64,000 bases of DNA, from NCBI GenBank assembly GCA_036346255.1, contig CM070633.1:24366001-24430000 (forward strand), in the 5' to 3' direction. This document shows positions 49,977 through 59,509 of this stretch, in pieces. The notes below the pieces were generated by a model. It saw only the letters and a list, made by a program, of their open reading frames with translations. It searched no databases and had not been told where the DNA came from. A program made the translations under genes and the position numbers. Numbering within the stretch: the stretch's first letter is position 1; each line of letters begins with the position of its first letter. Origin of the DNA: Ampelocalamus luodianensis. Its lineage: Eukaryota; Streptophyta; Magnoliopsida; Poales; Poaceae.

Positions 49977-50439
49977 ATGGAGGGTAAGAGAGCAGCAGCC
50001 ATTGTTGCATTGTGCATGCTCATGTTGTTGTCAGGCCAGCAACAGGTGGCTGCTTATGGTCCAAAATTCTGCGCTTGCTACAAGTACTGCTACGATTCCT
50101 GCAGGACGCACGATCCCCGATTCATCTGCCTACCCTGGTGTGCCGCTCAGTGCGGACCCTTCAACGAAAAGGTGGTTGTCCCGATGTCGGCGGCCGACTG
50201 CAGCAAGATCTGCCTGCTGATCCACGTCTGCGGCTCGGCCGCGACCGGTATGATGACAATCTTACATTAATCCATTCATTTTTGTTCTTTTTCACGGGTC
50301 TCTCCCCTGAACACTGATAGAATTGGTGTTTTCCCCCGCTGATGGTGGTTCTTACATTGCAATTGCAGACACAAGTGGTGCCACAACTTGTGTAGATGAC
50401 TGCACCAAGAACCAGAGCCAGTACGTCAAGCACCATTGA
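49977..50439 (+). CDS. Secreted cysteine-rich peptide, thionin-like in general character (two exons)
   Basis: Exon 1 is 49977-50247 and exon 2 is 50369-50439, giving 113 residues. The intron (50248-50368) has GT and AG ends with a TTGCAATTGCAG acceptor. The ATG at 49977 is chosen because a typical signal peptide follows at once: a charged MEGKR, then a hydrophobic run AAAIVALCMLMLLSG ending near VAA-Y at residues 25-27. The mature part is about 87 residues with 12 cysteines, mostly as Cx3C pairs: CxC, three residues, C, three residues, C, then x8, Cx3Cx3C, x15, Cx3Cx5C, x12, Cx3C. This suggests disulfide-rich, helix-containing defence-type peptides; grass genomes carry many annotated as thionin-like. 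I do not recognise the exact gene. Splicing matters because exon 2 supplies the last two cysteines. A possible AATAAA signal lies at 50668-50673. A second copy at 56450 is broken. Confidence 0.8.
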
Positions 50440-51424
50440 AGAGCTAGTTGATGACAGCCTCACGGGATTAGGGTATTAAACAGTGATGGCGCGGGATGAA
50501 AACAATAACAAAAGAATTAGTCTGTGCAAATGTTCAATCTATTTTAACTTTGCACAACAAGTTCACAAAATTATTTTCTTCCCTTTTGGTACAAAGTGAC
50601 GCCTGGAATATGTCACACAAAATAATTGCTACTCTCTTGTGATCCCCAACTCTCTGTGAGCTGTTATAATAAAATTTGGCACATCGATGTGTGACCATTT
50701 GTGCACCACATTCAAGGTTTTTCCCACATGACTGCATGAGTTGGTATGCATGCAATACTATTAGGGCTTTAACAAGTCTGCTGGCTATATGCTTGAGAAT
50801 TGAGATGGTTATTTGCTGCAAAGAAAATCACACAACATACAAGATCTATCCCTCGGAAAAAGAAGGAAAAAAAGATCTAAACAATAAGCACCAGATTGAT
50901 TTTAAGATCAGTCAAGTTAGAATTACCTAATCCTGTGAAGCGGTGTAGTCCTTTGTAGGTTGTACACAAGAGATGATACTACAGAATCTAGAACTCCATA
51001 TAGCTAGAACCAAAAGAAAGAAGAAGGGCACTTTAAATGTTTTGATCATTGTCACAACTGTAATAAAAAAGTCTCGTTGCACAACGAAGAAAAACTGCAA
51101 AATGATTATTGTAAAAGGGCTTATAGATTTTTGCTCAGTTATGTTTAACGAGGTATAGATTGAGATCTATTATTAGTGATATACAATGAGTTCAAGATCC
51201 AAAAGATATTCAGTTGATTGGTCTTCCGTTTATGATCAATCAAGGTTAACTAACACAATTACACATCTGAAATCAATCAAATCCGAAAATACCTTACCCT
51301 CCCTAGTTTGTACCAATATATGGATAGTTAGGAGAGTTAGAATTAACGGTTCAGCTCAAGAGATGATTCATGCATGTGCCATCAACTTCTCTAGTATGGT
51401 TTCGACAAACTGCATGCCTGTGAT

Positions 51425-52278
51425 TGTGAGGACCCCTAAAATTGGATCGGTTCCAAGTTAAAGATTACACCAGAAGCATAATTTTTAACAAGAGACAAAC
51501 CCAATTTCAAGTTTCCCGGATATTCCAAGTTAAAGATTACACCCGAAGTATAATGCTAGGGAACGTTCGGACCATTCGAATGCCTCCTCTCGATCGGGCC
51601 ATCCAAACAAGATTTGATGGTCCTCAAGAGGGGAATGTGCGCACTGGATCGGACCACGTGATAGGATAGAGGATGTCTGGACTCAAGGGAGGTCCAAAAA
51701 AAGGAGGAGTTTTAACGGATGAGATCCAAAGGGGAAAGGATCTAACAGAGGAGATCTACGAAAGGAGATCCAAGGAGGTCCTAACAGTCACGATGGAACC
51801 AAAGGAGCTCCTCACGATCAAGATGAAATCAAGGGAGGTCTCAACGGTTAAGATAAGATCAAAGGATATTTGAAACACAAACCCGAGCTTACAACAGCTC
51901 GGGGGTGGTTGTGACCCAAAAGGGAGGTCAAAACCAAGGAGAGGTTTGGACAAAAAGGAGGTCCAAACACAAGGAAGGTCTAGACCTGGGGAGATCTAAA
52001 CCAAAGAAAAACACAGAGGAGGTCTAGACCTGAGGAGGTCTGGACCGAAGAGGAGGGTTGGCCGAAGGGAAAACGAAACAAGCACAGAAAGGAGAGAGAA
52101 CACCAGAGTTCCATCACTCCAACAAACCCAACAAACCAACAGAGAATTTAGTTGAAGTTCAAGTTAATCAATTGGAAACCATTCCAAAATCTCAAATTAA
52201 GCTTTTAGACTTTGATAAAACCAAATGGTTCATTTTATTTTGAAATTTTCAAAAAGCCCCAAAAACCAAGGTGCTACA
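51425..52278 (+). repeat. LTR-like or repeat insertion with GGAGGTC arrays
   Basis: It starts TGTGAGGACCCC right after GCCTGTGAT, exactly where the tandem host unit loses colinearity with 48060. It ends GGTGCTACA. The first half has GTTCGGACCATTCGAATG-type sequence as in the LTR promoter regions elsewhere. The second half (51680-52060) is a degenerate repeat of AAGGAGGTCCAAAC/GAGGTCTAGACC phrases. No target duplication was found (GTGAT versus GGTGG), so it may be a truncated or rearranged LTR. No coding. Confidence 0.4.
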
Positions 52279-52492
52279 GGTGGGTGCGGCAGCAAGAAGT
52301 GAAACCCTCACAGCAATGATCAAGATAGAATGTGCAGCAAGGGATGAGTTCTTGCTGACCTACGGCAAGAAGCAATGGACTAGCATGGTAGGGAGTGGTG
52401 GCTGCGACAGCGCCCTTGGTTAGCCACGGCAGCGATCTGTGGAGGCGCAACAGGGAGTGGTGGGGTGGCCATGGCAGCCAGATGGAAGTGGC

Positions 52493-52604
52493 AGGGATGG
52501 GTGGTGTGGCGCGGTATTGATATGTAGAGGTGCGGTAGGGATGGGTGGTGTGGCCCGGTATTGATCTGTAGAGGTGCGGTAGGGATGGGTGGTATGGCGC
52601 GATA
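52493..52604 (+). repeat. 44-bp tandem repeat, about 2.5 copies
   Basis: AGGGATGG starts at 52493, 52537 and 52581, exactly 44 bases apart. The unit includes GGTATTGATCTGTAGAGGTG. The third copy is partial. Read on the other strand it gives a Pro/His/Tyr-rich open stretch, most likely an artefact of the repeat. Confidence 0.85.
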
Positions 52605-53420
52605 GGGGAGCAAGAATACACAAGATGCGAAAAAGACAACGACGAAGCTACGCAAAGGACACACGAGATGCAATCAGACAGCGACGAACTAGACTCTAAC
52701 TAAACTAGAGATCAACAACTAGACACGACGATGTAATCAATGATTCAACGAACAAAAACCGAAAGGAAAAATTGCAATGGCTCAAAGGGTGAAGGGACAA
52801 CAGAAGAACACGATGAACAAATTATTTTTGTGGGGCTAATTTTCTGGAGTTTTAGGACGATGAACATCAACTAATCCAAAAGGGGAAGTATTGTGATTAC
52901 CTAATGGGAAACCGTTGCTCTGATACCACCTAATGTGACTGTGGCCTGATCTTCTGAAAAGTAGAGATAAGTTGATTGTGGATAACACGACGTTTATGAT
53001 CCAAAGGCTCTGACCCAAATAGATCGAACCCCTCGCAATCACTACACCACTGCTCCGATGGTTATCAACCGTGCTGAACGCGGTTGACCTCGCCATGAAG
53101 GCTATCTCCTGCAAGCGAATCGAGAACACAAGCAAGAGAGTAGAAGATGCAATCTAAAATTATATTGCCTAGGGGTGGCCGGTCACCAGATGGCCCAGGT
53201 CGTCCACCAGATGGGCCAAATTTTCAGCCAATACATTACATAGCCCGTGGGCCAATAATAGGTGACGCAGCACCATGGTATGTAGTAGTAGCTTGGCCCA
53301 ATAGGAGCATATGGAATTGTCGTAGCCGATAGTCCCATTGGAGAATATGTGGTTGCAGTAGAGGATGCAGTGCAGTGTGTCGAAGTTGTGGTTGCATCCT
53401 CAGGGTTGATGTCCTCAATA
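52605..53420. other. Unassigned region with a minus-strand primer-binding-site-like sequence
   Basis: On the minus strand, TGGTATCAGAGC is present at 52917-52928, the exact initiator tRNA-Met complement. Just upstream is CACAGTCACATTAGG, which could be an LTR end followed by a short spacer. This suggests a degraded minus-strand LTR element with its LTR to the right (about 52930-53150), but no second LTR or coding was found. The remainder shows nothing recognisable. Confidence 0.35.
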
Positions 53421-53863
53421 TGACCTTTGATTGCATGGACATAAGCTGCACATTTCTCTTACTAGTGGTGAAATTGATGTGTTGGTTCCTCTCTTTATAT
53501 CGAGAGATGATTTAGTGGTATAATAATATTACATATTTCAACTTGAAATAAACTTACGACATGCATATTTTGATTTTATCCAACATGTAAACAAATAGAA
53601 AGGAGCTAGATATTCAAATCGGCCAGACATGCCATAGAATTATGAAGAAAATATAGACTTCCAACGCATGGAATATTGAAGAAAATATAGACTTCCAATG
53701 CATGGAATATTTCTTAACAAAAATTTGAAAAGAGTTCAACTGCCTCTTTCAATCAACGGAACAAACATAGGATAATATATTTTTGATTTTGGGGGAGGTT
53801 ATCAAATCTAAATGATCTTGGAAGGCTTTTGCAAGGATGAATCACTTGTTACCATTAACAACG

Positions 53864-56169
53864 TGTAATACCCCAAAAGTATTAGAAAGAATTAACGGGA
53901 GAGAGTTATTTGAATTTCAACCATTTTTTCAGGATTTTAAATGGGATTTTAGAATTTCTCTTGAAGGGGATTAAATCTTGGGCCAAAGGCCCATAGTCTT
54001 GGCCCATTAGGGGTAGTCAAAACCGCTAGGGTTACTGTAGCATGTGACCTACTACAGTACCGCCGCTCTGATATCTCCCTCCTCCCAATCAGCCCCATCC
54101 TCCATTGGTGCCTCCTTCCTCTCCGTCGGTGCTCTTTCTTTGCCGAGCAAGTGAAGAAAGGAGAGGAGATCATCTTCGCGGGGCCAAATCTTCACCTTGC
54201 TGCGATTCTACAAGGGTAACATCGCGTGTTCTTCGTTGGTTGTTGCGTAGTAGTTGCGGTTGATGTCGTATGGTAGATTGAATTTCGTCGGTTTAATACA
54301 TCGCGTTCTGTCCAGTAGTTTGGACGACAGTTTCCATGTTTTTAGATGTAGAATCTGGGGATCCACCCTCCTAGAGATAGTTGTCTTATGTTCTTAGCTT
54401 TCAGTGGCCGCCAAGAACGCCCAAATTCGATTAACGGTCTGGGAGTTATGAATTTTTAAGTATCGCTGTCCTGCTGATCTGCCAGCTTTCGGGCAGATTG
54501 TAGGAAACTGGATAAAACTGTTAGTTAAAGTGGAAATCAGAGGATCTCGTTATAACGAAAAATGTAGGAAATTTACATACCATTTCAGAGAGATAAAGAA
54601 CGCAAGATTTGGACTTTCGTAGCAAAAGTTATGATAGTTTTAGTGATTTGTCCAGAAAACCTGACGTGAATTTGTTGTTATGATAATTAGCTTGATAGGG
54701 TTATTACATGACTGAATCAGGAGGACTCACCAACTAGGTTTACATGGAGATTTTGTTAAGGTTTAATTAGAGTCCAAGAACACCTCATTTGAACCTCTGT
54801 ATTAAAAGTTATGAATTTTAGAACGTGATTGTCCACAGAGGGGACAGAATAACACTTAGAAATTGGGGTTGGGTTCGCGCTAAAGAAACTATTGCGAGTT
54901 CGTGTTTACTCTTATAGTTGTTTGGCCTATTACTGTTATCTTAGCGTGCATTATAAATATGTTCAGGTGGAGGTTTGATCCCGAGGCGCCCCTTCTGCGC
55001 GTCCCTCGTACTCTCGCGGTTAAGGCAAGTATAGTGATGGATATGATAGAAAACATTGCATGCCATTGTTTGATAAATACTAGGAGTGTTTGTGTTATCC
55101 ATGATTGTTATGGTGGTATGTTTGGTATTGTTCATGGTTTCTAGTGATATGAGTTATGTGTTATTCATGGATGTTTGAAAGTTATGAAGTCTATGATACA
55201 TGCTAGTATTGATATATTAGCCGTGTTTTATTGACTGTTAATCATGTATGGTATTGATGTTGTTCATGCTTATTGCAAAACGGTAATTGTTCATATGCAC
55301 CATGAGAGCATTCATAATACCTGGTCACGTGGTGACCAGAAATGCATATTTGAGGTCCCTGTCATGTAGATGACGGGCTTGAGGTCCCCACATTCGTGGA
55401 ATGTGGGCATTGAGAAGAGGTCCCCATCATGTAAACGATGGGCTTATGGTCCCCACACTTGTGGAGTGTGGGCTTGAGGTCCCCTATACTTGCGGAGTAT
55501 TGGGCAATTAGTCCCTGTGCTTGTGAGCACAGGCATGGGTACGCAGCGACGGTTGCATACCTCGCATTACTGGTGTAATGCGCAAAAGAGAAAGAGAAAG
55601 ATAAGGAGCATTTGAGCATTTGCATAGCATGAGCATGTGATACTTTTGGTGTGTTGCTGGATGGATAATAATTGACGATTTACCATTATGTATGCTGTTG
55701 ATGCCATGAATTGTACTTGCTGAGTCGGTGGACTCACTCTTGCTTTTATTTTTGTTTTAGGTACCCAATCCAAGGACGACATGCATGGGAGGGAGTAGCT
55801 CTATGTTCACACACACACTACCATGAACCTTCTAAAGTTGATTAAATTTCAAATCATGCCTTAATAAATGAGCAAATTGCTTAATTGATTTAATATGATG
55901 ATGTTTTCGTGTTGGATTATTTGTAATAACGAAGACTAGCATATTTGGATATTGGTGATTATGCTCTAGTCACTTAGTATGCCATGAATGCCTACTGATT
56001 ATGCTGAATGTTCGATTGTTTAATTTGGATAAATGTAATTGTTGGAACCCTTGGTAAAGTTAGCTAAAGAGAGAAGGTTCTACCGGAATATAGTAAAGTG
56101 TCTTGGTTTTAATCTGCTTTGTTGTTAGTTTAGTAGCATTCCAGGGTCGTGTTGGACTGGGGTGTTGCA
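53864..56169 (+). mobile_element. Solo LTR, 2.3-kb family, in the third tandem unit
   Basis: It starts TGTAATACCCC and ends GGTGTTGCA (TTACA changed to TTGCA). It is flanked by CAACG at 53859-53863 and 56170-56174. It is the cleanest full-length copy of this LTR family in the window (2306 bp). It has roughly 181-bp units with GTTATG at 54445, 54628 and 54808 and the hairpin array at 55351-55535. Since copy 2 lacks it, it inserted after the tandem duplication. Confidence 0.95.
55351..55535 (+). repeat. Hairpin array in the solo LTR
   Basis: Six inverted repeats in 185 bases, each introduced by GAGGTCCC or a variant: GTCAT/ATGAC, CCCACATTC/GAATGTGGG, CCATC/GATGG, CCCACACT/AGTGTGGG, CTATACT/AGTATTG and CCTGTGCT/AGCACAGG. 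Several loops are TTGTGG, TTGCGG or TTGTG. Stem sequences differ from hairpin to hairpin while spacing and loop are kept. Confidence 0.8.
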
Positions 56170-56449
56170 CAACGGATTGACAAACCAGAATGCTTCGAAT
56201 ACATCTTCATTACGATGCTATATATAAGGTATACATGATTGGAAGGTTGCTACACTAAGCCATCACCTGAGCAGAACCACCAAAAAAATTAGTCAGTCAA
56301 ATCTCTCTTCCTCAAAAACACATAGGTAAACATTTTATTACTATATGTCCATTTGATTCCATTTATGTTCCCTAATCAAACATCATAAACAAATGTGAGT
56401 CTATAATCTAATCCGTGTGAGCCTATCTGATTGTACAACAACAACTGGA

Positions 56450-56527
56450 ATGGAGGGTAAGAGAGCCAGCACACCAGGCACCATTGAAGTGCTGGTTGAT
56501 GACAGCCTCATGAGATTAGGGTATTAA
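56450..56527 (+). pseudogene. Broken second copy of the cysteine-rich peptide gene
   Basis: Promoter (TATA near 56217), leader and ATG are conserved, but after MEGKRA the sequence jumps to the last bases of exon 2. Compared with copy 2, 425 bases (49994-50418 there) are missing, including the rest of exon 1, the intron and most of exon 2. In the intact copy both ends of the lost segment carry AGAGC (49989-49993 and 50414-50418), and one AGAGC remains here, as expected for deletion between short direct repeats. The remaining frame encodes about 25 residues with no cysteine and ends at TAA (56525-56527). It is not functional as a secreted peptide. Confidence 0.88.
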
Positions 56528-57364
56528 ACAGTGATGACGCGGGATGACAACAATAATAAAAGAATTAGCTTGTGCAAATGTTCAATCTATTTTAACTTTG
56601 CATGACAAGTTCACAAAATTATTTTCTTCCCTTTTGTACAAAGTGACACCTAGAATATGTTACACAAAACAATTGCTACTCCCTTGTGATCCCCAACTCT
56701 TTGTGAGCTGTTATAATAAAATTTGGCACATCGATGTGTGACCATTTATGCACCACATTCATGGTTTTTCCCACATGACTGTACAAGTTGGTATGCATGC
56801 AATAGTAATAGGGCTTTAACAAGTCCGCTAGCTATATGCTTGAGAATTGAGATGGTTATTTACTTTAAAGAAAATCACACAACATACTAGATCCATCCCT
56901 CTGAAAAAGAAGGAAAAAAAAGATCCGAACAATAAGCACCAAGTTGATTTTAAGATCGGTCAAGTCAGAATTACCTGATCCTGTGAAGCATTGTAGTCCT
57001 TTGTAGGTTGTACACAAGAGATGCTACTGTAGAATCTAGAACACCATATAGCTAGATCCGAAAGAAAGAAGAAGTGCAGTTTAAGTGTTTTGATCAATGT
57101 CACAATTGTAATAAAAAAATTCTCATTGCATAAGGAAGAAAAGCTGAAAAATGATTATTCTAAAAGGGCTTATACATTTTTTTCTCAATTATGTTTAATG
57201 GGTTATAGAATGAGATCTATTATTAGTAATACACAATGAGTCAATGATCAAATAGATATTCAGCTGATTGGTGTTTTGTTTATGATCAATCAATGTTACC
57301 TAACACAATTACACATCTAAAATCAATCAGATCTGAAAATACCTTACCCTCCCAAGTTCGTACA

Positions 57365-57463
57365 TAAATTGTGAGAACCCGGTGTACTTAACTTGTAACA
57401 CTTAACCATCAAATTGGTCCTAGCATTAAAAATTAGATAACTCGAGTCTCGGGACATTATGTA
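57365..57463. other. Short segment before the copia LTR
   Basis: TGTGAGAACCC near 57370 resembles an LTR start of the TGTGAGGACCCC type seen at 51425. It may be the beginning of another LTR cut off by the copia insertion. No second border is visible. Confidence 0.3.
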
Positions 57464-57645
57464 TGTAATACCCCGAGTTTTGATTAGAGAAGTTAATTGG
57501 GGAAAAAGGTTTTAGTGTAATTTCAGTTTTGTGGATATCATGGGGATATGCTCATGATCTTAGGATGATGTGTCAATTGGCAATGACGTTGAAGGTTTGC
57601 GGAAACACGAGTTTTCGGCAAAGTTCAGGTTCTGTCAGGTCTCAG

Positions 57646-57780
57646 GCGGTCAGACCGGCCCTGGTGGCGGTCAGACCGCCCATGCCTCGGGTGAATTGTG
57701 CTGGCGGTCTGACCGGCCAGGTCGGCGGTCTGACCGATTTGGTAGCGGTCTGACCGGCGTCTGTTGAGCGGTCGGACCGG
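57646..57780 (+). repeat. Cluster of GGTCTGACC/GGTCAGACC palindromes
   Basis: Six near-identical 12-15 base sites start at 57646, 57667, 57703, 57725, 57745 and 57768. Each core is close to a perfect palindrome (CGGTCWGACCG). Weaker forms continue at 57961-58022. The gaps between starts are 20-36 bases. Confidence 0.85.
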
Positions 57781-58572
57781 CAAGTTGAGTGACCTTGAAG
57801 TTTGAGGCTGGGCCAAAAATAGAGGGTGTAGGCAAGTGAGGAGATTCTACTGCACTTGGTCTCATAATTTTTGGAGCTTCCAGTCAAAAGTTCTATTCGT
57901 TTTAAATTTCCAGAGAAGTTGCGGATTTCAGCGTTGAAATTTCGGCTAAGTCCTTTTGTGGCGGTCGGGCGATCGCCTTACATTGTTGGCGATCGGGCCG
58001 GCGGTGTGGCGGTCCGACGGTTTTCATTTTTAAGTCGCCACCTGTGTGGCGGCGATGGTTGCTTGTTAGGTCAAGTTCGTGGATTTCATAGCATATGTGT
58101 TGCATGATGCATGTTTTGACTAACGTGGGTCAAGTTGTGAAGAACTTGTTCCCGAATTCGATTTGCTTGTCTATTGTTGTGCGAGTTGCTTGGTGGTCAA
58201 CGACGGTCAACGGCGAGGATGATCGGGACTAGGCTTGGAGAGCGAGAGGTTCAAAACGATCGACGATGCGGGTGAAGTCATTGGACTCAAGTATGGTGCA
58301 AGATGGACAAAGGTGACCGAACAGGCGGTTCGGTGCGATCGGTTGAATCAAGCGGCACGGGGTCGGTGCAAGTGCCATGGTGGTTTCGGTGGGAGCCGGA
58401 TGGGAGAGACTTGCCGACATGATGAGAGCCGTTGGATCAACCTACACGTGGCGAAGCAGCGAGTGTGCCGCACAACATGAACACGGCGCTTTAAAATGCG
58501 TGCGTGTGTCACCCGCTTGTTTTGGGCCTTAACGGAGCCCATTAGGAGACTCTATTAGAAACCCTAAGCCTC

Positions 58573-58586
58573 CACTATAAATAGAG
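58573..58586 (+). promoter_or_regulatory. Putative TATA box of the copia LTR
   Basis: CCACTATAAATAGAGG lies about 870 bases before the LTR end, upstream of AACCCTAA- and GAGAGG-rich leader-like sequence. This is a typical plant LTR core promoter arrangement; transcription start is not known. Confidence 0.6.
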
Positions 58587-59452
58587 GAGGAGGTGGCAGC
58601 ACCCCTTTGACCCTTTCATTGTTTTTGAAACCCTAATTTGCTTAGGAGAGGAGGAGCGGAGGTTAGGGTTCTTGAGAGTTGGATTTGATTTCGTGCTCAT
58701 GTATTGAGTCTTTGCCATCCATTGATGGAGTGGCTGTAAACAGATCAAATCAATCCAAAGAAAGTTTCTTCAAAAGTGAGTTCATGTGCTTTCTTTCTCT
58801 CTTTTGATGAATTGAGTCTTTGTTTGATCCGCGAGTTATTGCTTAGTTTCTTAACGTGATTTAGCTTGCTGTGACGTGTGAGAATACATCTAGGATCATC
58901 AAGATCATCAATCACCCACGCAAGTCTTAAGATCATATTTTCGTTTTCACTCGGTTTTGACCTAACTCGCTCAAACGGTAAAAGGTCTGAACCTGAGCAA
59001 GAATTATCACAATTGTTGCTTGGAATAGGTTCCGACATCCTTAGGAAGTTGTGTGTCAAGTTTCACGAAGTTTGGACGCACGAATCAAAAGTTTGATCAA
59101 TTTGCGTTTGGTTTGTCGGCTGTTTTATCGTTCATCGAACGAGAGGTCCGACCTCCGTGAAATCGGTCGACGCTCGAGGAACGGTCGACCACTGGTATCG
59201 GTCGATCGCCACGGTGACCGGTCTGACCGCCCCCGTGAGAGGTCAGACCGCCAGTGTCTTCGTGTTTTGCTTTTGTGTTGATTTTACTTTGGGGTTTTGA
59301 GTTGATTCAATACAAGTCTTCCATTGTGCATGATTGATTGATCTTCATAGCTTTCATAGCTATTGGAGTGAGATTCGTATTGAATTCAATTTGGGAGAAA
59401 AAGAGTTCGTGCTCCTATTCACCCCCTCTAGTCGCCTTTTCGGTCCAACAAG

Positions 59453-59464
59453 TGGTATCAGAGC
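59453..59464 (+). other. Copia primer binding site
   Basis: TGGTATCAGAGC, a perfect complement to the 3' end of initiator tRNA-Met, starts two bases after the LTR. In contrast to the two gypsy-type sites, CAG is intact here. Confidence 0.93.
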
Positions 59465-59509
59465 ACGGTTAGTTCAATCTTGATCTTAACCGGTCACTGA
59501 ACTTTGGCG

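Larger units (their letters stand above)
49293..51313 (+). repeat. Tandem host unit, copy 2 (carries the intact peptide gene)
   Basis: About 2 kb matching 53421-57364 once the solo LTR in the latter is removed. The match starts at about TTTGACTGCATGGACATAAG on the left and ends at ACCTTACCCTCCCTAG on the right. Similarity includes the promoter, leader, 3' flank and more than 1 kb downstream. The duplication therefore involved a large segment, not just the gene. Confidence 0.85.
53421..57364 (+). repeat. Tandem host unit, copy 3, interrupted by a solo LTR
   Basis: The pieces 53421-53863 and 56170-57364 together match 49293-51313. The left piece starts TTTGATTGCATGGACATAAG and has a short local duplication of CTTCCAATGCATGGAATATT-type sequence near 53660-53710. 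The insertion lies in TTACCATTAACAACG, which is uninterrupted in copy 2 as TTACCATTAACCATG. Confidence 0.85.
57464..59450 (+). repeat. Copia 5' LTR (start uncertain)
   Basis: The end CGGTCCAACA is fixed by the primer binding site two bases later. The start TGTAATACCCCGAG is the best TG candidate, but it resembles gypsy-type LTR starts and cannot be checked without the 3' LTR. The LTR contains six GCGGTCWGACCG-type palindromes at 57646-57780 and more near 59160-59252. A TATA-like ACTATAAATAGAGG lies near 58573, followed by a likely leader. Confidence 0.6.

Noticed and set aside
52274..52673. Pro/His/Tyr-rich minus-strand proteins
   Set aside because: All are translations of the 44-bp tandem repeat and its flanks in different frames.
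55351..55535. CRISPR-like repeat-spacer array
   Set aside because: The repeated parts are short spacers around hairpins within an LTR of a plant retroelement; there are no direct repeats of 24-40 bases and no cas genes.
57464..57480. Secure 5' border of the copia LTR
   Set aside because: The TGTAATACCCC start is only the best candidate; without the 3' LTR or a target duplication it cannot be called with confidence.
59453..59464. tRNA gene
   Set aside because: TGGTATCAGAGC is a primer binding site next to an LTR; no cloverleaf or A/B box is present.
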